Below, piece by piece: positions 9,219 to 17,002 of a stretch of DNA of 30,624 nt (position 1 is its first letter; each line of letters starts with the position of its first letter). Origin of the DNA: CAZUTK01 sp964623265 (GTDB lineage: Bacteria; Electryoneota; B3-LCP); contig CAZUTK010000037.1 of the NCBI GenBank assembly GCA_964623265.1, positions 1 through 30,624 of the forward strand. The letters run 5' to 3'. The notes below the pieces were generated by a model, which did no database searches, had not been told where the DNA came from, and was given only the letters and a program-made list of their open reading frames with translations. The translations under genes and the position numbers were made by a program.

Positions 9219-9947
9219 CTAACGGGATGCGGTGAGACCGACGGCGTTCAAATCCTCATGCGACAACTGAATGGCTTTGCCGTCCTGCAGTTTCAGGATC
9301 CGATCGCACCTCAACGCGAATTTCAGATCATGTGTCACAATAAGAAAGCTCAACGATTGTTCCCGCCCTAATTCAAAAATCAAATCCTGCAAATTTTTCG
9401 CGGTGTCGCGGTCTAAATTCCCCGTCGGTTCGTCTGCCAGGATCAGCGGGGGATGGTTCATCAGCGCGCGCGCCAGCGCAACCCTCTGCTGTTCGCCGCC
9501 GGAAAGCTCGCCGGGTTTGTGATCGAGCCGTTCGGACAGCCCGACGCGGTTCAGCAATTCAGCAGCGCGCCGGCGATGATTCTCTTGATTCCCCCCTCGA
9601 ATCAGCCCCGCCAGAAGAACATTCTCCAATGCTGAAAATTCAGGCAGAAGATGATGAAATTGAAATACAAAACCGATGATTTCGGCGCGGATCCGCGCCA
9701 TCTCTTGTTGTGCTTTTCCGGATCCCGCCCAAAGCTTGATGCCATCCAGGACAATTTCGCCGCGGGTAGGGCGGTCCAGAGCCCCGATCAGATGCAGCAA
9801 GGTGGACTTCCCCACTCCGGAGGGCCCGACGATGGCGACGGTTTCATTTTTACCGATCTCCATCTCCAGCCCGCGCAGCACCTGGAGTTCCTTCCCCCCC
9901 AGAAAATAGCTCTTGTGGAGATCACGGACGGAGACGAGGTTCACCAT
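9219..9947 (-). CDS. lolD: Lipoprotein-releasing ABC transporter ATPase LolD
   Basis: The ATPase of the LolCDE machine powers release of outer-membrane lipoproteins from the inner membrane. The protein (about 242 residues from MVNLVSVRDL) has Walker A GPSGVGKST, a Q-loop in FQFHHLLPEF, the signature LSGGEQQRVALARAL, Walker B LILADEPTGNLD and the switch histidine in IVTHD. The LLPEFSALENVLLAGL segment fits the LolD/MacB-like class. The ATG at 9947 is preferred because family homology begins there and a GGAG lies just upstream; an upstream in-frame ATG at 10049 would add 34 unrelated residues. It follows the lolC/E permease, its expected partner. Confidence 0.93.
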   Translation of the reverse strand: MVNLVSVRDLHKSYFLGGKELQVLRGLEMEIGKNETVAIVGPSGVGKSTLLHLIGALDRPTRGEIVLDGIKLWAGSGKAQQEMARIRAEIIGFVFQFHHLLPEFSALENVLLAGLIRGGNQENHRRRAAELLNRVGLSERLDHKPGELSGGEQQRVALARALMNHPPLILADEPTGNLDRDTAKNLQDLIFELGREQSLSFLIVTHDLKFALRCDRILKLQDGKAIQLSHEDLNAVGLTASR

Positions 9948-9978
9948 ACAGCTCCGAAGTTGCCCATTCGTCGCGGAA

Positions 9979-10051
9979 CCTTGGAATCTTTGACTCTTCT
10001 CCGTTTCGCGTCCTGTATAAATAATACGGGTGAATAATACAGATTCCAAGG
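9979..10051. repeat. Nested inverted repeat between lolC/E and lolD
   Basis: A perfect 10 bp inverted repeat (CCTTGGAATC at 9979-9988 and GATTCCAAGG at 10042-10051) encloses a second 6 bp one (CTGTAT at 10013-10018, ATACAG at 10037-10042). The 8-mer AATAATAC also occurs twice within it. It occupies the 175 nt spacer ahead of the preferred lolD start. It could form an mRNA stem or an operator; no T-run follows, so it is not a standard terminator. Confidence 0.6.
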
Positions 10052-10122
10052 ATAAAATTCAAGGAAATTGTTGACTCCTTCAACCCTTCCGGAAAACGGA
10101 GTGCAGATCTGGTAACAATCGG

Positions 10123-11355
10123 TCATTCGTATCGAATCGCATCCACGGGCACCAGGTGAGCCGCCTTGTTCGCCGGATAAACGCTGGCCAGAAAACAGAG
10201 CGCCAGCGCGGCGGCGCCGACGGCGAGAAAATCCGTTGCTTTCATCAAGATCGGCAATTCGCTGAGAAAATAAACATCGGGAGGCAGGGAAAAGAAGTGA
10301 TAGCGGATCTGCAGCATGCACAAGCCCCAGCCGATGATCGTTCCCAGAACGGATCCAATGACGCCCACCGCCAACCCTTCGTAAAGAAAGATGCGGCGGA
10401 TCCCCGCATCGGTCGCCCCCATTGACTTCAGTACCCCGATCTCCTTCTTCTTCTCGAGCACGACCATAATCAGGGAGGATATAATATTGAACGCCGCAAC
10501 GATGATGATCAACGACAGCAGGATGAACGTCATCCATTTCTCGATCTTCATCCAGTTGAAGAGATTGCGGTGCATCTCATACCAGGTGCGCACGTGATAG
10601 GGATATTTCAGAGTCTTTTGGATTTCTTCCTTGACGATCCCGGCTTTGTCAAAATCATTCAGCTTGATCTCCAGGCCGGTGACACGATCCTGCATGCGGA
10701 AGAGATCCTGCGCCTCCGGAATGGCAATATACGCGAAGACATCGTCGTATTCATAGAGTCCCGTTTCGAAGATCCCTGCCACGATAAACTGCTTCGCTCG
10801 AGGCTGGATGAAGGGTCCCGCGCTACCCGGACTGAAGAGGACGACGGTATCCCCCAGAGTCGAATAGAGCCGATCCGCGAGATAGCGCCCTAACACAATG
10901 CCGGGCAAATTCTCCCTGCCGGTCACATCCACCCGCCCCAGATGAAGCCCGCCGGATACGATTTTTTCCGGCAGATCGGATACATCCGCGAGACGCCGCG
11001 GATCCACGCCCCGCACGATCACGCCTTCGGTATTGCCGCCTTCGCGGATCAACCCCTTTTCCATAATATACGGCGCGATGCCGGATACATAGCGCAACCC
11101 GGTAAACTCTTTTACCAGCGAATCCGCATTGTTGATCCCGGTTTCGCCGTAGGTGCCGATGCGGATGTGAGCGTCCGCGCCGATGATGCGGCTGCGCACC
11201 TGCGTTTCGAAGCCGTTCATCACCGAAAGGACGATGATCAGCGCCGCAACGCCGATCGTGACACCGGCGATGGAGATATAGCCGATCAGCGAGATGAATC
11301 CCGTCCTGCGCTTGGACTTCAGATATCGGATGGCGATGAAGAGCTCATAGGACAT
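10123..11355 (-). CDS. lolC: Lipoprotein-releasing ABC transporter permease (LolC/LolE family)
   Basis: This 410-residue inner-membrane permease has the MacB/FtsX architecture: one N-terminal membrane helix (about 21-50, GFISLIGYISIAGVTIGVAA), a large periplasmic domain (about 50-270) and three C-terminal helices (about 275-300, 330-350 and 375-400). The family-typical SLIIIVAAFNIISSL and KKKEIGVLKSMGAT segments are present, the latter forming the cytoplasmic coupling region that contacts LolD. Only one permease gene accompanies lolD, so it may work as a homodimer (LolF-like) rather than as a LolC-LolE pair; that is inference. It follows the DUF72 gene by 60 nt, with little Shine-Dalgarno signal. 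Confidence 0.93.
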   Translation of the reverse strand: MSYELFIAIRYLKSKRRTGFISLIGYISIAGVTIGVAALIIVLSVMNGFETQVRSRIIGADAHIRIGTYGETGINNADSLVKEFTGLRYVSGIAPYIMEKGLIREGGNTEGVIVRGVDPRRLADVSDLPEKIVSGGLHLGRVDVTGRENLPGIVLGRYLADRLYSTLGDTVVLFSPGSAGPFIQPRAKQFIVAGIFETGLYEYDDVFAYIAIPEAQDLFRMQDRVTGLEIKLNDFDKAGIVKEEIQKTLKYPYHVRTWYEMHRNLFNWMKIEKWMTFILLSLIIIVAAFNIISSLIMVVLEKKKEIGVLKSMGATDAGIRRIFLYEGLAVGVIGSVLGTIIGWGLCMLQIRYHFFSLPPDVYFLSELPILMKATDFLAVGAAALALCFLASVYPANKAAHLVPVDAIRYE

Positions 11356-11415
11356 ATTTTTTGTTATAAAACGACGATGGAAATCGGCAATTTTGCTGTG
11401 CGCTTAGAATTAGGA

Positions 11416-12231
11416 TTATTCGCCAGACTGCGCCAGCAGATGCAACGCCATTTTCGCGTTCTTCGCCGCGGCGCCCATATGACAGTTGTTCATAAAGATC
11501 ACCGTGCGGCGCGCCTTCTTGGCGATTTCCCGGATCCGAGGAATCCACTCTTGCAATTCAGCTTCACTATATTCGTAATCGTAACGCTTGCCGCCATCCG
11601 CACCCCACCAGGCTGCAGCATTGCGCCCGTGGAAGCGGACATATCCGAAGCCGTTGGTTGCTTCAGCTGTAGGAACGGGTAGATTCGGCAGCGGAGGCAA
11701 ATCCACGTTCACAAATCCCAGCCGATGATTCGCCAGCGAAGCGAAGACCACCGGCTTGAACCAAGACATATGCCGAAATTCGAGAAACAGCGGCTCCTCG
11801 AGTTTCCCCCAGAAATCTGCCAGGCGCACCAGGTAACTCCGCGCTTCCGGACTGTCCTTGAATGAATACGGGAACTGCGCCAAAAACCCCCTCAGCATTC
11901 CTCTTTCTTTTAACGGTTCGACCGCTTGCAATAGTTCCTGAATGGAGGCTACCGGCTGCTCCCGCTTGTGCGTCACCTCCTGATGCAATTTCAGATAAAA
12001 ACCAAAATGATCCGGAACCCGCTCAGCCATCCCAGCGAAGACCCTCGGTTTCGGGATGCCGTAATACGTGGAATTAACTTCCAATACGCTAAAATGCCGA
12101 GCATAATACGTCAACATCTCCCCGGGTTTGATTCCCTGAGGATAGAATATCCCCACCCAGTCGCGGAAGTAGTAGCCGGAGGTGCCGACTTCGATGGTCT
12201 TATCCTGATCGCCGCTTTGGGACGCTGACAT
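11416..12231 (-). CDS. DUF72 domain-containing protein (YecE family)
   Basis: This 271-residue protein matches the DUF72/YecE family, predicted TIM-barrel cytoplasmic proteins of unknown biochemical role. Recognisable landmarks are the N-terminal EVGTSGYYFRDWVGIFYP, the VNSTYYGIP segment, FYLKLHQEVTH, the FLEFRHMSW region and the late FGYVRFHGRNA. Its ATG lies inside the last 32 nt of dinB, so the two genes overlap and are probably translationally coupled. Length is normal for the family. I cannot assign a reaction; the link to dinB by overlap is only suggestive. Confidence 0.88.
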   Translation of the reverse strand: MSASQSGDQDKTIEVGTSGYYFRDWVGIFYPQGIKPGEMLTYYARHFSVLEVNSTYYGIPKPRVFAGMAERVPDHFGFYLKLHQEVTHKREQPVASIQELLQAVEPLKERGMLRGFLAQFPYSFKDSPEARSYLVRLADFWGKLEEPLFLEFRHMSWFKPVVFASLANHRLGFVNVDLPPLPNLPVPTAEATNGFGYVRFHGRNAAAWWGADGGKRYDYEYSEAELQEWIPRIREIAKKARRTVIFMNNCHMGAAAKNAKMALHLLAQSGE

Positions 12232-13438
12232 TGGGACGAGCGAAATTTGTCATTTGTTTATGCGACCTCAGGTGAATATCCAGCGTGGAGGTGCGGCGGA
12301 TGATATGCTCGCCGAATTTCTCGCGTAGAGTATCTAACGCCGGGTAGAGCTGGCTCTCTTTATCAAAGAGATCCAGTTGTCGGGCGTTGCGGCGCACCAA
12401 TCCGGAGACCGATACCCCCAACAAACGGACCGGAGTCTCGGTGAGATAATGCTCTTCGAACAGCCGCCAGGCGACTTTGAAGATGTCGTTTTCGTCGTTG
12501 GTGGCGTGCTTCATAGAACGCTGATGCGATATGGTGCTGAAATCGCCGTAGCGGATGGTGATCGTCACCGTCCGGCCGGCGTAATCGCCTTCACGCAGGC
12601 GCCGCCCCACCATCTGCACCAGCGAAAGCAGATAGCCTTTCAGCTTCTCCGGATCGGCGGTATCCTGGCTGAAGGTGCGGGAATGCCCGACGGACTTATC
12701 ATCGGGACGTTCGTCTTCGCGGACGACTTCCCAATCCAACTCCCCTCGCACGATCTCCTGCAGCCGTGTGCCGTTGATGCCGAACCGTTTGTAAAGGCGT
12801 TTGGGATCCGCTTTCGCCAGCTGCCCGACGGTGAGGATCCCCATTTCGTTCAAAGCGGCTTTCAATCGCCTGCCTATGCCGGGAACTTCTTCCACCGGCA
12901 GCGGAAAGACCACACGCTCGATATCTTCCTTCCGGATGATCGTCAGCCCATCCGGCTTGTTCAAGTCCGTCGCCAGCTTCGCGAGGATGCGCGTGGGGGC
13001 GATGCCCACGGAACAGGTCAAATGCAATTCATCGCGCACGCGCTCTTTCAGCCGTCTGCCGATCGCTTCCGCTCCACCCCAATATTTCAGCACACCGGTG
13101 ATGTCCGTGTAGGCTTCATCAATAGACGACGGTTCCACCCGGTCGCTGAAGTCATTCATGATTTCCACCACCCGTCTGGAGATCTCCAAATAGGCGTATC
13201 CGCGCGTGCGCACGAAGATCGCGTGCGGACAGAGGCGCTTGGCTTCGCCGATGGGCATGCCGGCGCGCACTCCGAAGGGGCGGGCTTCGTAGGATGCCGA
13301 CGTCACCACGGAGCGATCCTTGCCGGGGATGCCGCCGACGATGACCGCTTTACCGCGCAAAGATGGATCCCGAAGCTGCTCCACGGACGCGAAGAACGCG
13401 TCCATATCCAAGTGGAGGATAGTGGAGGATCGAGCCAT
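12200..13438 (-). CDS. dinB: DNA polymerase IV (Y-family translesion polymerase)
   Basis: DinB copies damaged DNA at the cost of fidelity. In 412 residues it shows the catalytic carboxylates D11 (in HLDMDAFFASVE) and D107-E108 (in SSIDEAY), the steric/finger segment SYEARPFGVRAGMP, CSVGIAPTRILAKLATDLNKP, the helix-hairpin-helix VEEVPGIGRRL (thumb), and a little-finger domain at about 245-345. QLDLF at 354-358 is a good match to a beta-clamp binding motif. About 54 residues follow it, an extra tail beyond the usual end. The gene overlaps the DUF72 gene. No LexA site was recognised upstream, where the restriction endonuclease gene ends 57 nt away. Confidence 0.96.
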   Translation of the reverse strand: MARSSTILHLDMDAFFASVEQLRDPSLRGKAVIVGGIPGKDRSVVTSASYEARPFGVRAGMPIGEAKRLCPHAIFVRTRGYAYLEISRRVVEIMNDFSDRVEPSSIDEAYTDITGVLKYWGGAEAIGRRLKERVRDELHLTCSVGIAPTRILAKLATDLNKPDGLTIIRKEDIERVVFPLPVEEVPGIGRRLKAALNEMGILTVGQLAKADPKRLYKRFGINGTRLQEIVRGELDWEVVREDERPDDKSVGHSRTFSQDTADPEKLKGYLLSLVQMVGRRLREGDYAGRTVTITIRYGDFSTISHQRSMKHATNDENDIFKVAWRLFEEHYLTETPVRLLGVSVSGLVRRNARQLDLFDKESQLYPALDTLREKFGEHIIRRTSTLDIHLRSHKQMTNFARPNVSVPKRRSG

Positions 13439-13448
13439 ATACTCACAG

Positions 13449-13481
13449 ATTCAGAGAATCCGATATTCGGACTCCGTGAAT
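13449..13481. repeat. Interrupted hairpin between the MjaI-type endonuclease and dinB
   Basis: The 57 nt spacer contains ATTCA/TGAAT outer arms (13449-13453 and 13477-13481) and TCCGA/TCGGA inner arms (13459-13463 and 13467-13471) with mismatches between them. No T-run follows, so it is not a normal terminator. It lies 10-42 nt before the dinB start and might influence dinB translation or mRNA processing. Confidence 0.4.
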
Positions 13482-13495
13482 AGATAGACGACGCT

Positions 13496-14080
13496 TTAAA
13501 TTAAGTCGCCGAAATCAAATTCAATCCCGTCTTTTCGTTTTGTGTAATAAATGATCTTAATTTTTATCTTCTCGGGCAATGCAGATTTTTCTTTATAAGT
13601 GATCGGCTTGATGGAAACCGGAGTGTTACCAATATATCCATCAACTCCGATCGCTTCTTCATGAGGATCAGCAAATCTGTAACTTGTTCCTACGAGTTCA
13701 GCAGCCTTTTTCAAAATCGGTTCCTGCAATCTTAATCCTATGAATGTCTTGACGAGGACGAGGTCTTTGACCCATTGTCCGACCATTGGTTTATCTATCC
13801 CGTTCAATTGCTTCTTTAAACATTCGAGCATTTTAATAATCTTCTCAACCGCAGCATCTATCTTACCGGGATTTTTACCTATATACCAATTTTGCCATTC
13901 GTTGAGAGTGCTCCCTTGAAACTCACGAATTAGTTCAGACAATTGCCCTACGACTCGAGGCGCAGTTCCCTTCGCATAATAATTTGCAAGATTGATCAAA
14001 GGTGAAACATATTTTGGAAATACAGGAACTTCAGCATCAAGGGTTCTCCTAATTTCTTCATTCGTGATTTTGATTTTCAC
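13496..14080 (-). CDS. MjaI-family type II restriction endonuclease
   Basis: This 194-residue protein resembles the RE_MjaI family of type II endonucleases, recognised by the N-terminal FPKYVSPLINLANYYA region followed by PRVVGQLSELIREF. The enzyme MjaI recognises CTAG, but specificity here is only inferred from family membership. A possible PD-(D/E)xK-type core is EEAIGVDGYIG...VSIKP near residues 141-158, with the lysine in SIK. It overlaps the upstream methyltransferase by 23 nt, the expected arrangement for coupled expression. It is clearly more AT-rich than the surrounding lysS and dinB, a sign of transfer. No membrane or signal segment is present. Confidence 0.85.
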   Translation of the reverse strand: MKIKITNEEIRRTLDAEVPVFPKYVSPLINLANYYAKGTAPRVVGQLSELIREFQGSTLNEWQNWYIGKNPGKIDAAVEKIIKMLECLKKQLNGIDKPMVGQWVKDLVLVKTFIGLRLQEPILKKAAELVGTSYRFADPHEEAIGVDGYIGNTPVSIKPITYKEKSALPEKIKIKIIYYTKRKDGIEFDFGDLI

Positions 14081-15377
14081 ACGATCTCCACAATTGATTT
14101 TTCAGCATAAGAAACTTTTCTTTATATTTGTAGGCAAACGAAGTATCCACGTCAACCAACCCAGATTTCACTAAGTGAGAGTTGATAAAAGTTTTGTTCC
14201 AGAGATATAGGTAGCAAAGCAACCTGCCCTCACGGTCATATTTGTGCTGATCGAATTTTAAAAATACCTTTTGACCGGCCGTCCTCTCTTGCAGGAATTG
14301 AACGGCTTCCGATTCTTGATCGCGTTTCTCGCGGATACCCAACAATCGAATTCTGATTCCATTGTCAAGAACTAGAACGCTGGGAGTGATTATTTCCTTT
14401 ACCTTGTGATATTGTTGGTTCTCTTTCCTATCACCATTGATTCTCGATCCAAATTGGAGCTTTCTTGGATCCAGTTTCTTATCAAACTTAATTGGATCTT
14501 TGAAAATATAGGGTAGCGTTCCGATCGCCCTTGCCGGATCGAATGAAAGTTCTTTTTGTCTTAAGGTTATGATCGTGGTATTCTTGAATATATCCGTCTC
14601 CAGTAATCCGACTTTCTTTTTTATCATATCAAGGAAGTCGGCATTAATCTCATATCCGATGGAATTCCTGCCGAGATTCCTCGCAGCCAATGTCGTCGTC
14701 CCACTCCCCAGAAATGGATCAAGCACCGTATCCCCAACAAAACTGAACATCTTAATCAGTCGGCGCGGCAATTCCTCAGGGAACATTGCGAGATGCCCGT
14801 CCTGCCGCTCGCCGGGAAAGTTCCAATGACCGGTGAAATACTGATTCCATTCTTCCTGCGTCAATTTCGACTGTTCCTTAATAGTTTTTGACACTGCAGG
14901 GGGATTTCCGTATTTCTTAAACAACAGAATGAACTCGTAATCAATCTTGAGGATGCCATTACGCGGATACGGGTATGAACCCATAACGGTTGCACCTCCA
15001 GTCGTGTGTGTAGTAGTAACCTTCTGCCAGATGACGGCTCCCATGTAATCGAATCCCGCACTTTCGCAAAATTTTATGATTTCCGTTCGAATTGGAATCA
15101 CCTTATAGCGGCCGTAATAAACGGCTCTGGCGAATTGATCGCCGATGTTAATACACAGGCGACAACCCTTATGCAACACTCTTCTGCATTCATTCCAGAC
15201 CAGATTTAAGTTATTTATATATTCCTCGTACGTATCGTCGAATCCTATCTGTTTCCCATTCCCGTAATCCTTCAACTGCCAGTAAGGCGGCGAAGTCACC
15301 ACCAAATGCACCGACTCATCCGGCACTTCTTGCATACAACGGGAATCTCCGATGATGATTTTGTGATTTGTCTTCAT
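14058..15377 (-). CDS. DNA methyltransferase (N4-cytosine type, beta order) with C-terminal SNase-like domain
   Basis: A modification enzyme paired with the MjaI-type endonuclease. Residues 1-255 form an N4/N6 amino-methyltransferase: motif IV TSPPYW at 28-33 precedes the SAM-binding DPFLGSGTT at 219-227, i.e. class beta order; TSPPYW favours N4-cytosine. Residues about 325-430 resemble the staphylococcal nuclease fold (LDNGIRIRLLGI, then AGQKVFLKF, DREGRLLCYLYLW and INSHLVKSGLVDV). The arginine of RLLGI (R344) and that of EGRLL (R385) match catalytic arginines, but the DTPE segment carrying metal-ligand Asp and catalytic Glu reads REKR here. The domain is therefore probably non-catalytic, perhaps DNA-binding. 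The gene starts 9 nt after the lysS stop with GAGGTAGGT/GAGG upstream, so it may ride on the lysS transcript. Confidence 0.88.
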   Translation of the reverse strand: MKTNHKIIIGDSRCMQEVPDESVHLVVTSPPYWQLKDYGNGKQIGFDDTYEEYINNLNLVWNECRRVLHKGCRLCINIGDQFARAVYYGRYKVIPIRTEIIKFCESAGFDYMGAVIWQKVTTTHTTGGATVMGSYPYPRNGILKIDYEFILLFKKYGNPPAVSKTIKEQSKLTQEEWNQYFTGHWNFPGERQDGHLAMFPEELPRRLIKMFSFVGDTVLDPFLGSGTTTLAARNLGRNSIGYEINADFLDMIKKKVGLLETDIFKNTTIITLRQKELSFDPARAIGTLPYIFKDPIKFDKKLDPRKLQFGSRINGDRKENQQYHKVKEIITPSVLVLDNGIRIRLLGIREKRDQESEAVQFLQERTAGQKVFLKFDQHKYDREGRLLCYLYLWNKTFINSHLVKSGLVDVDTSFAYKYKEKFLMLKNQLWRSCENQNHE

Positions 15378-15386
15378 CCTCAGTAC

Positions 15387-16880
15387 CTACCTCATTTGCG
15401 GGAACAGGATCACATCGCGGATGCTGTGCTGATCCGTGAAGAACATAACCAGGCGATCCAGCCCCACCCCCAGACCGGCTGTGGGCGGCATGCCGATTTC
15501 CAGCGCCGTGAGAAAATCTTCGTCCAGCGGCTGCGCTTCCAGATCCCCTTGAGCGCGCAGCTTCGCCTGATCTTCGAATCGGGCGCGCTGATCCAGCGGG
15601 TCGTTCAGTTCCGAGAAGCTGTTGCAGAATTCATGACCCGCTAAAAATCCTTCGAATCGTTCCACCAACCCCGCGTCGCTGCGATGGCGTTTCGCCAGTG
15701 GCGAAAGTTCGCGCGGGTAGTCCAGCACAAAGCAGGGACCCTCCAGTTTCGGTTCCACTCGCGCGCCGAAGAGCTTGTCGAGCATCTTGCCGCGGCCGAC
15801 GCTTCCAACCGTAAAATTCAAACCTGCCGCCGCGCACTCCTTCGCTAGATCCGCATCGCACAGATTGCGCAAATCTTGTCCGACGGCTTCGTTCAACAAT
15901 CCGTAAAATGTATATCTTCGCCAAGGCGGCGTCAGGTCATATTCTTTCCCTTCGTAAGTCAACCGCAGTGATCCGCCGATTTCCCGCGCCAGTCTGCCCA
16001 TCAGCTCTTCCACCAGCTTCATACAGAAGTGGTAGTCTTCGTATGCGGCGTAAAGTTCCAGCATATTGAACTCTGGATTGTGAAAACGATCCATCCCTTC
16101 ATTGCGGAAGTCCTTGCCGATTTCATAGACGCGATCAAACCCTCCGACGATCAACCGTTTCAGATACAGCTCATCTGCGATGCGCAGATAGAAATCGCGT
16201 TCCAGCACATTGTGGCGGGTGACAAACGGTTCCGCCGCAGCTCCGCCGTAGAGCGGCTGCAGGATGGGGGTATCCACTTCCAGGAAGCCCCATTCTTCCA
16301 GAAAACGCCGCAAGATGATCAATATCTTCGCGCGCTTTTCGAAAACTCCCCGCACCTCCGGATTGACAATCAGGTCGAGATACCGCCGGCGATATCGGGA
16401 TTCCTTGTCGGTGAAGGCGTCGAAGATCTGCCCTTCCTTTTCCTTGACGACAGGCAACGGGCGCAGGTTCTTCGCCAGCAGTTCGAACTCGTTCACCCGG
16501 ATGCTGACCTCGCCGGTGTGTGTTTTAAAGACAATGCCCCGCACTCCGATCAGATCGCCGATATCGAGCAGCTTGAAGATCTGATACGCTCGATCACCGA
16601 CGATATCCAACTTCACATAGATCTGAATGCGGCCGGAGGCATCCTGGATGTGAGCAAAGCAGGATTTGCCCATCAGACGCAGAGCCATAATGCGCCCGGC
16701 AACAGCGATCATTTCACCGGAAGTCTCCAGTTCAGCGAACCGTTCGAAGATCGCTTTCGACTGATGGGTGCGTTCGAAGCGGTACGGATAGGGTTCGACG
16801 CCCAATTCCCGAAGCTGCTGCAATTTTTCCCTGCGGACTCGCAGCAGTTCGCGCAGACTGTGTTCAGCGGCTGATTCCAT
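15387..16880 (-). CDS. lysS: Lysyl-tRNA synthetase, class II
   Basis: LysS charges tRNA-Lys with lysine. The 497-residue protein has the N-terminal OB-fold anticodon-binding domain (about 60-150, with VAGRIMALRLMGKSCFAHIQD) and a class II catalytic core. The core shows motif 2 (FRNEGMDRFHNPEFNMLE), the SELNDPLDQRARFE segment and motif 3 (GLGVGLDRLVMFF) near the C-terminus, ending in VILFPQMR. Length is normal. The ATG at 16880 lacks a clear Shine-Dalgarno and sits in AT-rich sequence. It lies downstream of ddl by 122 nt and directly upstream of the restriction-modification pair. Its stop codon is TAG, so TAG is a genuine stop in this genome. Confidence 0.97.
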   Translation of the reverse strand: MESAAEHSLRELLRVRREKLQQLRELGVEPYPYRFERTHQSKAIFERFAELETSGEMIAVAGRIMALRLMGKSCFAHIQDASGRIQIYVKLDIVGDRAYQIFKLLDIGDLIGVRGIVFKTHTGEVSIRVNEFELLAKNLRPLPVVKEKEGQIFDAFTDKESRYRRRYLDLIVNPEVRGVFEKRAKILIILRRFLEEWGFLEVDTPILQPLYGGAAAEPFVTRHNVLERDFYLRIADELYLKRLIVGGFDRVYEIGKDFRNEGMDRFHNPEFNMLELYAAYEDYHFCMKLVEELMGRLAREIGGSLRLTYEGKEYDLTPPWRRYTFYGLLNEAVGQDLRNLCDADLAKECAAAGLNFTVGSVGRGKMLDKLFGARVEPKLEGPCFVLDYPRELSPLAKRHRSDAGLVERFEGFLAGHEFCNSFSELNDPLDQRARFEDQAKLRAQGDLEAQPLDEDFLTALEIGMPPTAGLGVGLDRLVMFFTDQHSIRDVILFPQMR

Positions 16881-17002
16881 AAGATTATATATTCAAGAGA
16901 AGGTTGATTGCGAAAGCACCTGATGATGATCTGTGAAGATCCGCCCGAAAAGCGGCTTCTCAAGGACTCCTGCTATTGTTTAGTGGATATTGCAACTCCT
17001 CA

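Noticed and set aside
16880..16889. TATAAT just before the lysS ATG as a leaderless promoter
   Set aside because: The hexamer ends 3 nt before the ATG, which would put the transcript start inside the codon region, and no -35 box was seen at normal spacing.
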